A DNA stretch of 64,000 nucleotides from Formosa sediminum (GTDB taxonomy: Bacteria; Bacteroidota; Bacteroidia; Flavobacteriales; Flavobacteriaceae), in assembly GCF_007197735.1 (NCBI RefSeq), contig NZ_CP041637.1:1674001-1738000 (forward strand). Reading direction: 5' to 3'. Below, piece after piece: positions 55,661-63,881 of the stretch; positions within the stretch are counted from its first letter, which is position 1, and each line of letters begins with the position of its first letter. A program made the position numbers and the translations under genes. The notes beneath the pieces are model-generated. The model was given only the letters and a program-made list of their open reading frames with translations, was not told where the DNA came from and ran no database searches.

Positions 55661-57556
55661 ATGTCAAGTTTTATAAGAAAAATAACACCAAATGCAAAGG
55701 ATGATGTATTGGCAGGTGTAACAGTGTCTCTAGCGATGATTCCGGAGGTTGTGGCCTTTGCCTTTGTGGCGCAGATTAGTCCTATTGTAGCACTTTTTGG
55801 TGCATTTATAATTGGTATTATCTCTGCATTATTTGGAGGTAGACCTGGTTTAATTTCGGGTGCAGCAGGAGCTGTGGCAGTAATATTTGTACACATGATT
55901 CAGGAAGGGCATGCAAAAGGGCTTTTATTTGATGTACCTGTAGAAAATATGGGGTACTTTTATTTGTTAGCAGCAGTGGTTTTAATGGGATTTATTCAAA
56001 TTCTTGCCGGCGTATTTAAGCTGGGTAAATTTGTACGCTTGATTCCGCATCCTGTAATGTTGGGTTTTGTTAATGGTTTAGCCATTGTAATTTTTATGGC
56101 ACAATTGGGTATGTTTAAAGAAAATGTAAAAGACGTTTTCGGGCAAAACATGCGTAAAACAGAATCTAAAGAATTGGTTTATAATGTTAACGATAATGCA
56201 GTAACCGATTTAATCTCAGGAAGTACACTTTTTACCATTGATGGACAATCTATACGTAATATTAACACTGGTGAAGAAGTGTTTATTATGTCGGATAATC
56301 AGGTGTTTGATGTAAACACTAAAAAAGTAGTGTTTAATGTACAAGATAATGGATTTTACGCTGTAAAAGATAATGGTGTTGTTAAATCTACTATGCAGGG
56401 TGAAAAGCTGTATATTATGATTGGATTAGTGTTGTTAACCATGTTTATAATATGGGGATTACCAAAACTTACCACAAAAATGCCTGCTGCTTTAACAGCT
56501 ATTTTAATAGTAACTTTAGTCTCTATATTTGGCGGACTTCATTCTATAAATGTTGGAGATTTTATTCGCGATGGAGGAGGAGCTGGTCTTAATGGTTTTG
56601 ATGAACTTTCTAGTAAACTTAATGTGCCTGAACTTTGGAGTCATTTACCTTTTAATTTAGATACATTAAAGTTTATTGCGCCTTATGCTTTTTTGGCGGC
56701 CTCTGTAGGTTTAATTGAAACGTTAATGACTATGAATCTTGTAGATGAGTTAACAGATTCTCGAGGAGACGGAAATAGAGAATGTGTAGCACAAGGTGCA
56801 GGAAATATGTTAAGCGGAATTTTTGGAGGAACAGGTGGTTGTGGAATGATTGGGCAAACTGTTATTAATATTAATGCCGGTGGTCGCGGACGTTTGTCGG
56901 GTGTAATGATGGCAGTAACGTTACTTACGTTTATTTTATTTGCAGATAAATATATAGAGCAAGTACCAATCGCAGCTTTAGTGGGAGTAATGTTTATGAT
57001 GGTAATAGAGACTTTTGCATGGTCTAGTTTACGTATTATAAAAAAGATTCCTGTTTCTGATGCTGTAGTATTAGTAATTGTATCTGTAGTTACCGTGTTT
57101 TTCGATTTAGCTATTGCAGTGTTTGTAGGGGTAATTATCTCGGCTTTATCTTTTGCTTGGGAAAATGCGAAAAAGATTCGTGCTAGAAAACGTTTTTCTG
57201 AAGATGGAAAAATTAAGACTTACGAAATTTGGGGACCATTATTTTTTGGCTCGATTACAGCATTTAATGAAAAGTTTGATGTTAAAAACGACCCTGATGA
57301 AGTGTATATAGATTTTGTCGAGTCTCGTGTAAGTGACCATTCTGCCTTAGAAGCCATAACTAATATTGTTAATAAGTATGAAGCAGAAGGGAAATCTATT
57401 AAACTAAAACATTTAAGTGAAGATTGTAAATTATTAATGTATAAAGCCAATCCTAAATTTAAAGATGTTATTATAGAAGATATACACGATCCTAGATATC
57501 ATTTAGCAGCAAATCCAGAAGAGTTTTCTAAACCGCTTTCTGAATATAAATTTTAA
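55661..57556 (+). CDS. SulP family anion transporter with STAS domain and a large insertion
   Basis: The product is 631 residues from the ATG at 55661. An in-frame upstream start at 55613 lies in the promoter. Transport-domain motifs are MIPEVVAFAFVAQISP (TM1) and GRPGLISGAAGA (TM3), then GGTGGCGMIGQTVINI. A C-terminal STAS domain (about 540-631, YEIWGPLFFGSITAFNEKF) follows. Family members carry sulfate, bicarbonate or other anions with sodium or protons. Residues about 152-250 are an unusual hydrophilic, beta-rich insertion with repeat-like units. The substrate is not predictable. Confidence 0.92.
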   Translation: MSSFIRKITPNAKDDVLAGVTVSLAMIPEVVAFAFVAQISPIVALFGAFIIGIISALFGGRPGLISGAAGAVAVIFVHMIQEGHAKGLLFDVPVENMGYFYLLAAVVLMGFIQILAGVFKLGKFVRLIPHPVMLGFVNGLAIVIFMAQLGMFKENVKDVFGQNMRKTESKELVYNVNDNAVTDLISGSTLFTIDGQSIRNINTGEEVFIMSDNQVFDVNTKKVVFNVQDNGFYAVKDNGVVKSTMQGEKLYIMIGLVLLTMFIIWGLPKLTTKMPAALTAILIVTLVSIFGGLHSINVGDFIRDGGGAGLNGFDELSSKLNVPELWSHLPFNLDTLKFIAPYAFLAASVGLIETLMTMNLVDELTDSRGDGNRECVAQGAGNMLSGIFGGTGGCGMIGQTVININAGGRGRLSGVMMAVTLLTFILFADKYIEQVPIAALVGVMFMMVIETFAWSSLRIIKKIPVSDAVVLVIVSVVTVFFDLAIAVFVGVIISALSFAWENAKKIRARKRFSEDGKIKTYEIWGPLFFGSITAFNEKFDVKNDPDEVYIDFVESRVSDHSALEAITNIVNKYEAEGKSIKLKHLSEDCKLLMYKANPKFKDVIIEDIHDPRYHLAANPEEFSKPLSEYKF

Positions 57557-57559
57557 ATA

Positions 57560-57590
57560 AAAAAGGCACCGTTTAGGTGCCTTTTTTTTT
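57560..57590. terminator. Bidirectional terminator between SulP gene and coaD
   Basis: GGCACC (57565-57570) pairs with GGTGCC (57576-57581) around a 5-nt loop. An A run lies before and nine Ts after, so it works on both strands for these convergent genes. Confidence 0.93.
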
Positions 57591-58047
57591 ACTCTTTAAT
57601 TCTTACAGTGTCTGGAACTAGAAGTGTATAATCTCCGTTATTTCTAATAACATCTCTAACTATACTAGAGCTTATAAATGAGGTTTTAGATGAGGTTAAT
57701 AAAAATACGGTTTCAATTTCCGAAAGTTTACGGTTGGTTTGTGCAATGGCTTTTTCAAATTCAAAATCGGCTGGATTTCTAAGTCCACGTAAAATAAATT
57801 CGACATCCATTTTTATACAAAAATCAACGGTCAATCCAGAGTATGTTGTAACTATTACTTTAGGTTCGTCTTTAAAGGTATCTTCAATAAATTGAAGGCG
57901 TTCTTCTAAAGTAAACATATAGTTTTTATCGGCATTAATTCCGATAGCAATAATAATTTCATCAAACACTTTTACGCCACGTGTAATAATGTCGTAATGG
58001 CCTAAGGTTAAAGGGTCAAAAGACCCTGGGAATATTGCACGTTTCAT
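57589..58047 (-). CDS. coaD: Phosphopantetheine adenylyltransferase
   Basis: The product is 152 residues. CoaD makes dephospho-CoA. The nucleotidyltransferase motif FPGSFDPLTLGHYDII (TxGH), then LRNPADFEFEKAIAQTNRKL and the SSSIVRD segment are typical. In many flavobacteria it lies near ddl and a PASTA gene, as here, except that an erythromycin-esterase-type gene intervenes. Confidence 0.98.
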   Translation of the reverse strand: MKRAIFPGSFDPLTLGHYDIITRGVKVFDEIIIAIGINADKNYMFTLEERLQFIEDTFKDEPKVIVTTYSGLTVDFCIKMDVEFILRGLRNPADFEFEKAIAQTNRKLSEIETVFLLTSSKTSFISSSIVRDVIRNNGDYTLLVPDTVRIKE

Positions 58048-58205
58048 AGTGGGTTTTTATAAGATTTATTAGTAACTAATTTAGTAAATAGTTTAAGGTA
58101 AATAAAATTCCTGTTTGTTTTTCCAAGTAGGTACGTGTTTTTTCAGTTAGAACTACCGTAGTTATAAATATTCTGTTAGTTCGTTTGTTTTCGACGACAA
58201 TTATT

Positions 58206-58227
58206 AAGATTCTTATTTAAGAATCTT
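58206..58227. repeat. Inverted repeat at the 3' end of the esterase-family gene
   Basis: AAGATTCTTA (58206-58215) and TAAGAATCTT (58218-58227) are a 10-bp perfect repeat with a 2-nt centre, overlapping the last codons and stop. No good T run follows on the minus strand, so terminator function is doubtful. A second small palindrome (AACTAC, C, GTAGTT) lies at 58151-58163. Confidence 0.5.
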
Positions 58228-59961
58228 TGTCGGAGTTGAATCTTTAATATAAATAAGAAGGTCGAAAAGATCTGCAGGATTATCACCCATAAATGTAAAT
58301 TGGTCTATAGTTTCCAAAGCTCCAACATCTCTCTTTACAATATACTTATTGAATAAATTAGTTTTTAGAAAGGGATCCTTAGAAGCGAAATTACTATTAA
58401 ATAAAACTACAGGGAAATTATATGCATCCATTAAAGCTTCGAGAGAGTTACACTGAGATGGTGTTAAGTAATTATCGGAGTCAAGCGTTCTACTTCTGTT
58501 ATCGACAGCTGTAAATGTCCCATTTCCTAAAAGAAATCCTAGATTTATATATTTATCATTAAATATATCTTCTAAAAATCCTCCTGTCCAACCTGTCATT
58601 TTTTGAACGTGAGAATCATGAGCCCAATAGACCATCTTTTTATTTGGCATTATTTTTTTATCCAAATAAGCAATGTTTACAGCCATTAAACTATCTCGAG
58701 TACGACTATACTTTAAACTACCTTCATGCTGTTCTAAATAATACGATTGAGATAATTCCTTTGCTGTCATTAATATATTTTCACTCTGATTAGAATTTTC
58801 TAATTCTTCTAATAGTTGCTTCGAAACATTAACCTTATCAGTAATTGCAAGACTATCGCTATTTAATTCGTTTAATAGTGTTGTGAAGTCGTCATTTTCT
58901 TTTAAGTTTTCAATTAATAGTTTTAATGCATTTCCCCCTGGTTGAGCATCGATACCTACAATTGAAATTTTATCAACGGAGTTTTTATTATAATCTTTCA
59001 GCCAGATAATAAACTCTTCAAATTCAGGGGTAAAATAACACCAAAACCTCAAATCTTTAATGACTTCTTTTAGATCTCCTGTTTTATTTTGTATGTAAGT
59101 GTTTAAATTGAAGGAGTTTGAGTAATAGTTTTCTAAGGCAATTGTGTTTACGCCATTATTTTTTATTAAAGATTTAATTGTTTCTATTTTGTAATTATAG
59201 ATTTCTTTAGTGCCGTGTGTTGCTTCTCCTATTCCTATAATATGTGCTTCAGGTTTTATAGAATCAACATAATTTGAAATTTGTTTACCTTGTTTATTTG
59301 TTATGGGAGATACAAACGGTTGTAATGCTTTTTTTATTTCTTCAGTTTCTTCCTGATCTTTAAAAAAGACAATATCTTGGACTTTTTCTCCATCTATAAT
59401 TAAACTGAAATCGTCAAACCAAGCACAACCTTGTCCTTGCATTAAGCCACTTAAAACAATTATATTAACATCATCTTCTATGCTAGTAGTAAGTGAAATT
59501 TTCGTCCAATCCTCACTTCCTTTCAGTATATTTTTGCTAAACTCAAAAACCAATGCGTTACCACTACTTCTTGTGTCTTTATACCCCATTAATCTAAGTA
59601 TAGCACCACTATTATCACCAACCAAAGAATCTGTTTTTACCCATACAGATAATTCTAATTCTGATTCTTTTTGTATTTTAAGAGGAATTATTAATGACAG
59701 GTTAGCGAATGTAGTCGCGCTTTTATTTAAACCTTTAATGCGTACACTTCTTTTACCATCTTTAAATTCTGATAAATCAAAACTCATTAGATAATCTTTA
59801 TCTGTCAGAAACATTAAATTTGGATCTGAATCTTCTAAACTATCACCCTCTAGATTAAACAAATCTGAGTTGAACATGGGTTCGCAGATATTAGTTTGAT
59901 TTTTTTGACTGTAAATTAAATTTGAAAATAAAAGTAATGTGATTATCAGTTTATTTTTCAT
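58213..59961 (-). CDS. Erythromycin-esterase-family secreted protein with N-terminal beta-sandwich
   Basis: The product is 582 residues. A Sec signal peptide (MKNKLIITLLLFSNLIYS) is followed by an N-terminal 180-residue beta-rich module resembling carbohydrate-binding sandwiches (SELELSVWVKTDSLV, GCAWFDDFSLIIDG). The C-terminal domain has the Ere motif HIIGIGEATHGTKEIYNYK (Glu and His of the active site) and YWAHDSHVQKM. Ere enzymes open macrolide lactones, but most homologues in environmental bacteria have other, unknown substrates. Resistance should not be assumed. Confidence 0.82.
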   Translation of the reverse strand: MKNKLIITLLLFSNLIYSQKNQTNICEPMFNSDLFNLEGDSLEDSDPNLMFLTDKDYLMSFDLSEFKDGKRSVRIKGLNKSATTFANLSLIIPLKIQKESELELSVWVKTDSLVGDNSGAILRLMGYKDTRSSGNALVFEFSKNILKGSEDWTKISLTTSIEDDVNIIVLSGLMQGQGCAWFDDFSLIIDGEKVQDIVFFKDQEETEEIKKALQPFVSPITNKQGKQISNYVDSIKPEAHIIGIGEATHGTKEIYNYKIETIKSLIKNNGVNTIALENYYSNSFNLNTYIQNKTGDLKEVIKDLRFWCYFTPEFEEFIIWLKDYNKNSVDKISIVGIDAQPGGNALKLLIENLKENDDFTTLLNELNSDSLAITDKVNVSKQLLEELENSNQSENILMTAKELSQSYYLEQHEGSLKYSRTRDSLMAVNIAYLDKKIMPNKKMVYWAHDSHVQKMTGWTGGFLEDIFNDKYINLGFLLGNGTFTAVDNRSRTLDSDNYLTPSQCNSLEALMDAYNFPVVLFNSNFASKDPFLKTNLFNKYIVKRDVGALETIDQFTFMGDNPADLFDLLIYIKDSTPTKILK

Positions 59962-60013
59962 AGATATTGTAACTAGATGTCGATCAGTTAACTGAAACTT
60001 GAAGTTTTAATCA

Positions 60014-60988
60014 TTATCTCAAAGCCTCTTCAATTGCACTTTCAAATAATTCGGATAGCGAAATTCCTGCTACAGCTGCTTGTTGTGGTAAAATACTTGC
60101 TTCAGTCATTCCTGGAACAGTATTAATTTCTAGCAGATGAGGTTCGTTATCTTTAAATATAAATTCGCTTCTAGAATATCCTTTCATTTTTAAAACTTCG
60201 TATACTTTTTTAGCTAGAGTATTTACCTTTTCTTCTTGCTCTGAAGTTAATCGTGCAGGCGTAATTTCTTGAGATTGCCCTAAATATTTAGCTTTATAAT
60301 CAAAAAAATCATTTTCACTTACTATTTCAGTGATGGGAAGAACTTTAGTTTCTCCTTTATAAGTTATTACACCTACAGAAACCTCTATGCCGTCTAAAAA
60401 CGATTCTATAATAATCTCATCGTCTTCCTTAAAAGCAATGTCTATAGAAGCCTTTAAATCTTCTTTTTTATATGCTTTTGTTACCCCAAAACTACTTCCT
60501 GCTTTATTAGCTTTAACAAAACAGGGTAAGCCAACCTTTTCTATAATTGCATCTTCATTAATAGTATCGCCTAAATTTAAATAGTAAGACTCTGCGGTTT
60601 GTATGCCATAAGGTTTTAAAATGCTTAAGCAATCACGTTTATTATAAGTTACGGCAGCTTGGTACATATCGCAGCTTGTTTGTGGTAAACTTAAGAGTTT
60701 AAAATACCCTTGTAATTGTCCGTCTTCGCCAGGTGCACCATGAATGGCATTAAAAACACAATCGAATAAGATTTTTTTACCATCAATTGTTACCGAAAAG
60801 TCATTTTTATCGATAGGAAATTCTTCATTAGTGTCATTCACATAAACCCATTTGTCTTTAAAAATATGGATTTTATATGCATTGTATTTAGAGGTGTCAA
60901 GTGATTGGTATATAACGTTTCCACTGGTTAGTGAGATTTCGAATTCACTAGTGTAACCACCCATAATGATCGCAATATTTTTTTTCAT
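60014..60988 (-). CDS. ddl: D-alanine--D-alanine ligase
   Basis: The product is 324 residues of the ATP-grasp enzyme that makes the dipeptide for peptidoglycan. Motifs are IIMGGYTSEFEISLTSGN, GLPCFVKANKAGSSFGVTKA, GYSRSEFIF and HLLEINTVPGMTEASILPQQ. It is divergent from the PASTA gene. A -7 box lies at 61041-61048. Confidence 0.97.
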   Translation of the reverse strand: MKKNIAIIMGGYTSEFEISLTSGNVIYQSLDTSKYNAYKIHIFKDKWVYVNDTNEEFPIDKNDFSVTIDGKKILFDCVFNAIHGAPGEDGQLQGYFKLLSLPQTSCDMYQAAVTYNKRDCLSILKPYGIQTAESYYLNLGDTINEDAIIEKVGLPCFVKANKAGSSFGVTKAYKKEDLKASIDIAFKEDDEIIIESFLDGIEVSVGVITYKGETKVLPITEIVSENDFFDYKAKYLGQSQEITPARLTSEQEEKVNTLAKKVYEVLKMKGYSRSEFIFKDNEPHLLEINTVPGMTEASILPQQAAVAGISLSELFESAIEEALR

Positions 60989-61040
60989 AATAGTAACAAT
61001 TAAAGGAAATAATCGTTTAGCTAAAATATCATTTATTAAT

Positions 61041-61048
61041 CAAAAGTA
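61041..61048 (-). promoter_or_regulatory. -7 box of ddl
   Basis: The minus-strand TACTTTTG (complement of CAAAAGTA) matches TAnnTTTG, with a leader of about 50 nt. Confidence 0.5.
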
Positions 61049-61066
61049 AAAACAGAACGGTTTTTA

Positions 61067-61074
61067 TATCTTTG
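61067..61074 (+). promoter_or_regulatory. -7 box of the PASTA gene
   Basis: TATCTTTG matches TAnnTTTG and ends 18 nt before the ATG at 61093. It is back to back with the ddl box 18 nt away. Confidence 0.6.
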
Positions 61075-61092
61075 CCTTTCAAATTCTGTAAC

Positions 61093-61650
61093 ATGAGCTT
61101 TATAAAATTCCTTACTAGTAAAACATTTTTTCTTAATTTACTGTTAGCCGTAGTGGCTATTTTTGTATTAAGTTATCTAACTTTAAGATGGTTGGACAGT
61201 ACAACCAAACATGGTGAGTTTGAAACTGTTCCTGATTTAACAGGAACTTCCATAAGCATAGCAAAAGCAGAGTTAGAAAAAAATAATTTAGTCATGCAAA
61301 TTCAGGATTCTGCAAATTATAATCCAGACTATCCTAAATTTTCGGTTATAGAGCAAGACCCAAAACCTGGATTTAAAGTCAAAGAAAATAGAAAAATATA
61401 CATAACACTTAATCCTTCTGGGTATAGAAAAGTGTTAGTGCCAGAATTAATAGACCGTACATTTAGACAAGCCAAGCCTACTTTAGAAGCTTTGGGCTTT
61501 CAGGTAGGTACTATTAGATATGAAGACAATATCGCAAAAGATATGGTTTTAGAAGTGTCGCATAATGGCGAAAAAATAAAACAAGGCGATATGCTACCTA
61601 AAACATCTAAAATAGATTTAGTATTAGGGAACGGTAATAGACCAGAATAA
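61093..61650 (+). CDS. PASTA-domain membrane-anchored protein
   Basis: The product is 185 residues from the ATG at 61093, which places one membrane helix at residues 10-30 (FFLNLLLAVVAIFVLSYLTL). The upstream in-frame ATG overlaps the -7 box. Two PASTA repeats follow (VPDLTGTSISIAKAELEKNN, then VPELIDRTFRQAKPTLEALG), each with the D-P-x-P-G-type turn (QDPKPGFKV). PASTA domains bind muropeptides or penicillin. The placement beside ddl suggests a cell-wall function. No kinase domain is attached. Confidence 0.9.
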   Translation: MSFIKFLTSKTFFLNLLLAVVAIFVLSYLTLRWLDSTTKHGEFETVPDLTGTSISIAKAELEKNNLVMQIQDSANYNPDYPKFSVIEQDPKPGFKVKENRKIYITLNPSGYRKVLVPELIDRTFRQAKPTLEALGFQVGTIRYEDNIAKDMVLEVSHNGEKIKQGDMLPKTSKIDLVLGNGNRPE

Positions 61651-61653
61651 ATT

Positions 61654-62700
61654 ATGAGTGATTACACACCACAAAACGAAGAGGCAGAAGACGAGCTTTA
61701 TGAGCATTATGCTTTTACAGCAGAGAAAGGGCAATCGCCACTTCGTATAGATAAATATTTAATGAATTTTGTAGAAAATGCAACACGAAGTAAAATTCAA
61801 GCTGCAGCAAAATCGGGTAATATTTTTGTTAATGGCGTTCCAGTAAAATCTAATTACAAGGTTAAAGGAAACGATGTTATAAAGGTGCTTTTTGCACATC
61901 CACCCTACGAGAATCTTCTTGTAGGTGAAAACATTCCGATAGATATTGTTTACGAAGACGACGATTTATTGGTGGTAAATAAACCTGCAGGAATGGTTGT
62001 GCATCCTGGTCACGGAAATTATTCAGGAACTTTAATAAATGCCTTAATTTATCATTTTGATAATTTACCTGAAAATTCTTCTGGTCGTCCAGGTCTGGTT
62101 CACAGAATAGATAAAGATACTAGCGGTTTGTTGGTTGTAGCCAAAACGGAAGAAGCTATGGCACAATTATCTTTACAATTTGCAGAAAAAACGTCAGAAC
62201 GTGAGTATGTCGCTATTGTCTGGGGAAATGTAGAAGACGAAGAAGGCACCGTAGAAGGCAATATTGGGCGTCACCCTAAAAACAGACTTCAAAATACTGT
62301 GTTTTTTGGAGACGATGAAGATAAAGGAAAACCTGCTGTAACACATTACAAAGTAATTGAACGTTTAGGGTATGTAACTTTGGTGTCTTGTAAATTAGAA
62401 ACCGGACGCACACATCAAATTCGTGTGCATATGAAGCATATTGGGCATACTTTATTTAATGATGAACGTTATGGTGGAGAGAAGATTTTAAAGGGCACTA
62501 CTTTTACTAAATACAAACAGTTTGTAGATAATTGCTTTAAAATTTTACCACGACAAGCGCTACATGCTAAAACGCTTGGTTTTGAGCATCCTCGCACCAA
62601 AGAATTCATGCGTTTTAATACAGATATTCCAGAAGATATGCAATTGTGCATTGAAAAATGGAGGCAATATGTAAAACATCAAGAGTTAGGTGAAGCATAA
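61654..62700 (+). CDS. RluA-family 23S/tRNA pseudouridine synthase (RluD-like)
   Basis: The product is 348 residues. An N-terminal S4 domain (about 28-85, LRIDKYLMNFVENATRSKIQ) precedes the catalytic domain. The catalytic Asp motif LVHRIDKDTSGLLVVAK is intact, as are VVNKPAGMVVHPGHG and CKLETGRTHQIRVHMKHIGH. By length and S4 domain it resembles RluD, which modifies helix 69 of 23S rRNA. It starts 3 nt after the PASTA gene, so the two are co-transcribed. Confidence 0.93.
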   Translation: MSDYTPQNEEAEDELYEHYAFTAEKGQSPLRIDKYLMNFVENATRSKIQAAAKSGNIFVNGVPVKSNYKVKGNDVIKVLFAHPPYENLLVGENIPIDIVYEDDDLLVVNKPAGMVVHPGHGNYSGTLINALIYHFDNLPENSSGRPGLVHRIDKDTSGLLVVAKTEEAMAQLSLQFAEKTSEREYVAIVWGNVEDEEGTVEGNIGRHPKNRLQNTVFFGDDEDKGKPAVTHYKVIERLGYVTLVSCKLETGRTHQIRVHMKHIGHTLFNDERYGGEKILKGTTFTKYKQFVDNCFKILPRQALHAKTLGFEHPRTKEFMRFNTDIPEDMQLCIEKWRQYVKHQELGEA

Positions 62701-62743
62701 ATATTTGTTATGCAACTATAAAAAGTAACAGTCTATACCTATA

Positions 62744-62772
62744 TATATTTGTCCTTTTCAATTGTAAATTTG
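62744..62772 (+). promoter_or_regulatory. Two tandem -7 boxes before yaaA
   Basis: TATATTTG (62744-62751) and TAAATTTG (62765-62772) both match TAnnTTTG. They lie 76 and 55 nt before the yaaA start. Neither has a clear -33 partner. Confidence 0.5.
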
Positions 62773-62827
62773 TGTGATTTTAATACTGAAATCAATATAG
62801 AAGTTAAATTGATATAATCCTACATAT

Positions 62828-63586
62828 ATGAAATTAGTAATATCCCCAGCAAAGTCTCTAGATTTAGAAAGTAAATTACCAACAGAAGCTTATACCGAAG
62901 CTCAATTTTTAAAACAAGCAGAGCGTCTAAATAAGGTGGTGAAAAAGAAATCTGCTAAGCAGTTGTCTGAATTAATGAAAATTTCGGATGCATTAGGGCA
63001 ACTAAATTATCAGAGAAATCAAGAGTGGGAATTACCTTTTACTACAGATAATGCTAGACAAGCCATTTATGCATTTAATGGAGATGTGTACCGTGGACTG
63101 GATGCATATACTATTTCTGAAGATAAACTCGAGAAATTACAAAGTACGGTAAGAATTTTATCTGGATTATATGGTGTGTTAAAGCCTTTAGATTTAATTC
63201 AGGCTTATCGTCTAGAAATGGGTACTAAATTACCTGTAGGCACAGATAAAAATTTGTATGAGTTTTGGAAAAAAACAATAACAAATGCTCTTAATGAAGA
63301 TTTAGAAGATGGCGAATTATTTTTAAATTTAGCTAGTAATGAGTATTTTAAAGCTGTAGATGTTAAAGCATTAAAAGTTCCCGTTATTACAGCAACTTTT
63401 AAGAATTTTAAAAATGGCGAATACAAGATGATTGCAACTTACGCAAAATTAGCTAGAGGCTTAATGGCGCGATATGTTGTAGATACTGATGCTAATAGTG
63501 TTGAAGATTTAAAAGGATTTAACTACGAAAAGTATAGATACGATGAGCAATTATCAACAAAAACAGAGTTGGTCTTTACAAGATAA
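62828..63586 (+). CDS. yaaA: Peroxide stress protein YaaA
   Basis: The product is 252 residues. The YaaA (DUF328) family signature begins the protein (KLVISPAKSLDLESKLPTEA), and YAFNGDVYRGLDAYTIS, LSGLYGVLKPLDLIQAYRLE and LASNEYFKAV follow. In E. coli YaaA limits intracellular iron during peroxide stress. Its last 44 nt overlap the next gene in a different frame. Confidence 0.95.
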   Translation: MKLVISPAKSLDLESKLPTEAYTEAQFLKQAERLNKVVKKKSAKQLSELMKISDALGQLNYQRNQEWELPFTTDNARQAIYAFNGDVYRGLDAYTISEDKLEKLQSTVRILSGLYGVLKPLDLIQAYRLEMGTKLPVGTDKNLYEFWKKTITNALNEDLEDGELFLNLASNEYFKAVDVKALKVPVITATFKNFKNGEYKMIATYAKLARGLMARYVVDTDANSVEDLKGFNYEKYRYDEQLSTKTELVFTR

Positions 63587-63881
63587 TAAACGGTCTGAGG
63601 CAGAACGTGAAGCGTTTAAACCTACAGGTAAAACCTCTAGAAAGCTATCTAAATTGTATGTTATTGTAGCTGTATTAATAACTTATTTAACCAGTTTAAC
63701 ATTAACCGTAGGATCCAAAAAAACCTTAGAAACCTGTCTGACCTCAGAGTTTTGTTTCAATTCTAAAGACAACGTTTTTCTTTATGCGTTGTATGTGTTT
63801 AGTACAATAGCAATTATTGGGGGTGTTATTTTTGTGGCTTATAAATTTGGAAAGCGTTTTGGTAATGCTATAAAACAGTAA
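63543..63881 (+). CDS. Small membrane protein overlapping yaaA
   Basis: The product is 112 residues starting at an ATG inside yaaA. It has two membrane helices (about residues 38-57 and 81-101). Between them lies a short segment with two cysteines (TCLTSEFC) that could form a disulfide outside the cytoplasm. The N-terminus is polar and glutamine-rich. There is no later ATG in the frame, so either this overlapping start or a non-ATG start is used. No family is recognised. Confidence 0.65.
   Translation: MSNYQQKQSWSLQDNKRSEAEREAFKPTGKTSRKLSKLYVIVAVLITYLTSLTLTVGSKKTLETCLTSEFCFNSKDNVFLYALYVFSTIAIIGGVIFVAYKFGKRFGNAIKQ

Noticed and set aside
53831-57556. Peptidase plus transporter as a peptide-uptake pair
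   Set aside because: The genes are divergent with separate promoters, and SulP proteins carry inorganic or small anions.
58213-59961. Macrolide resistance gene
   Set aside because: Family membership alone does not show erythromycin hydrolysis. The exported two-domain form suggests another substrate.
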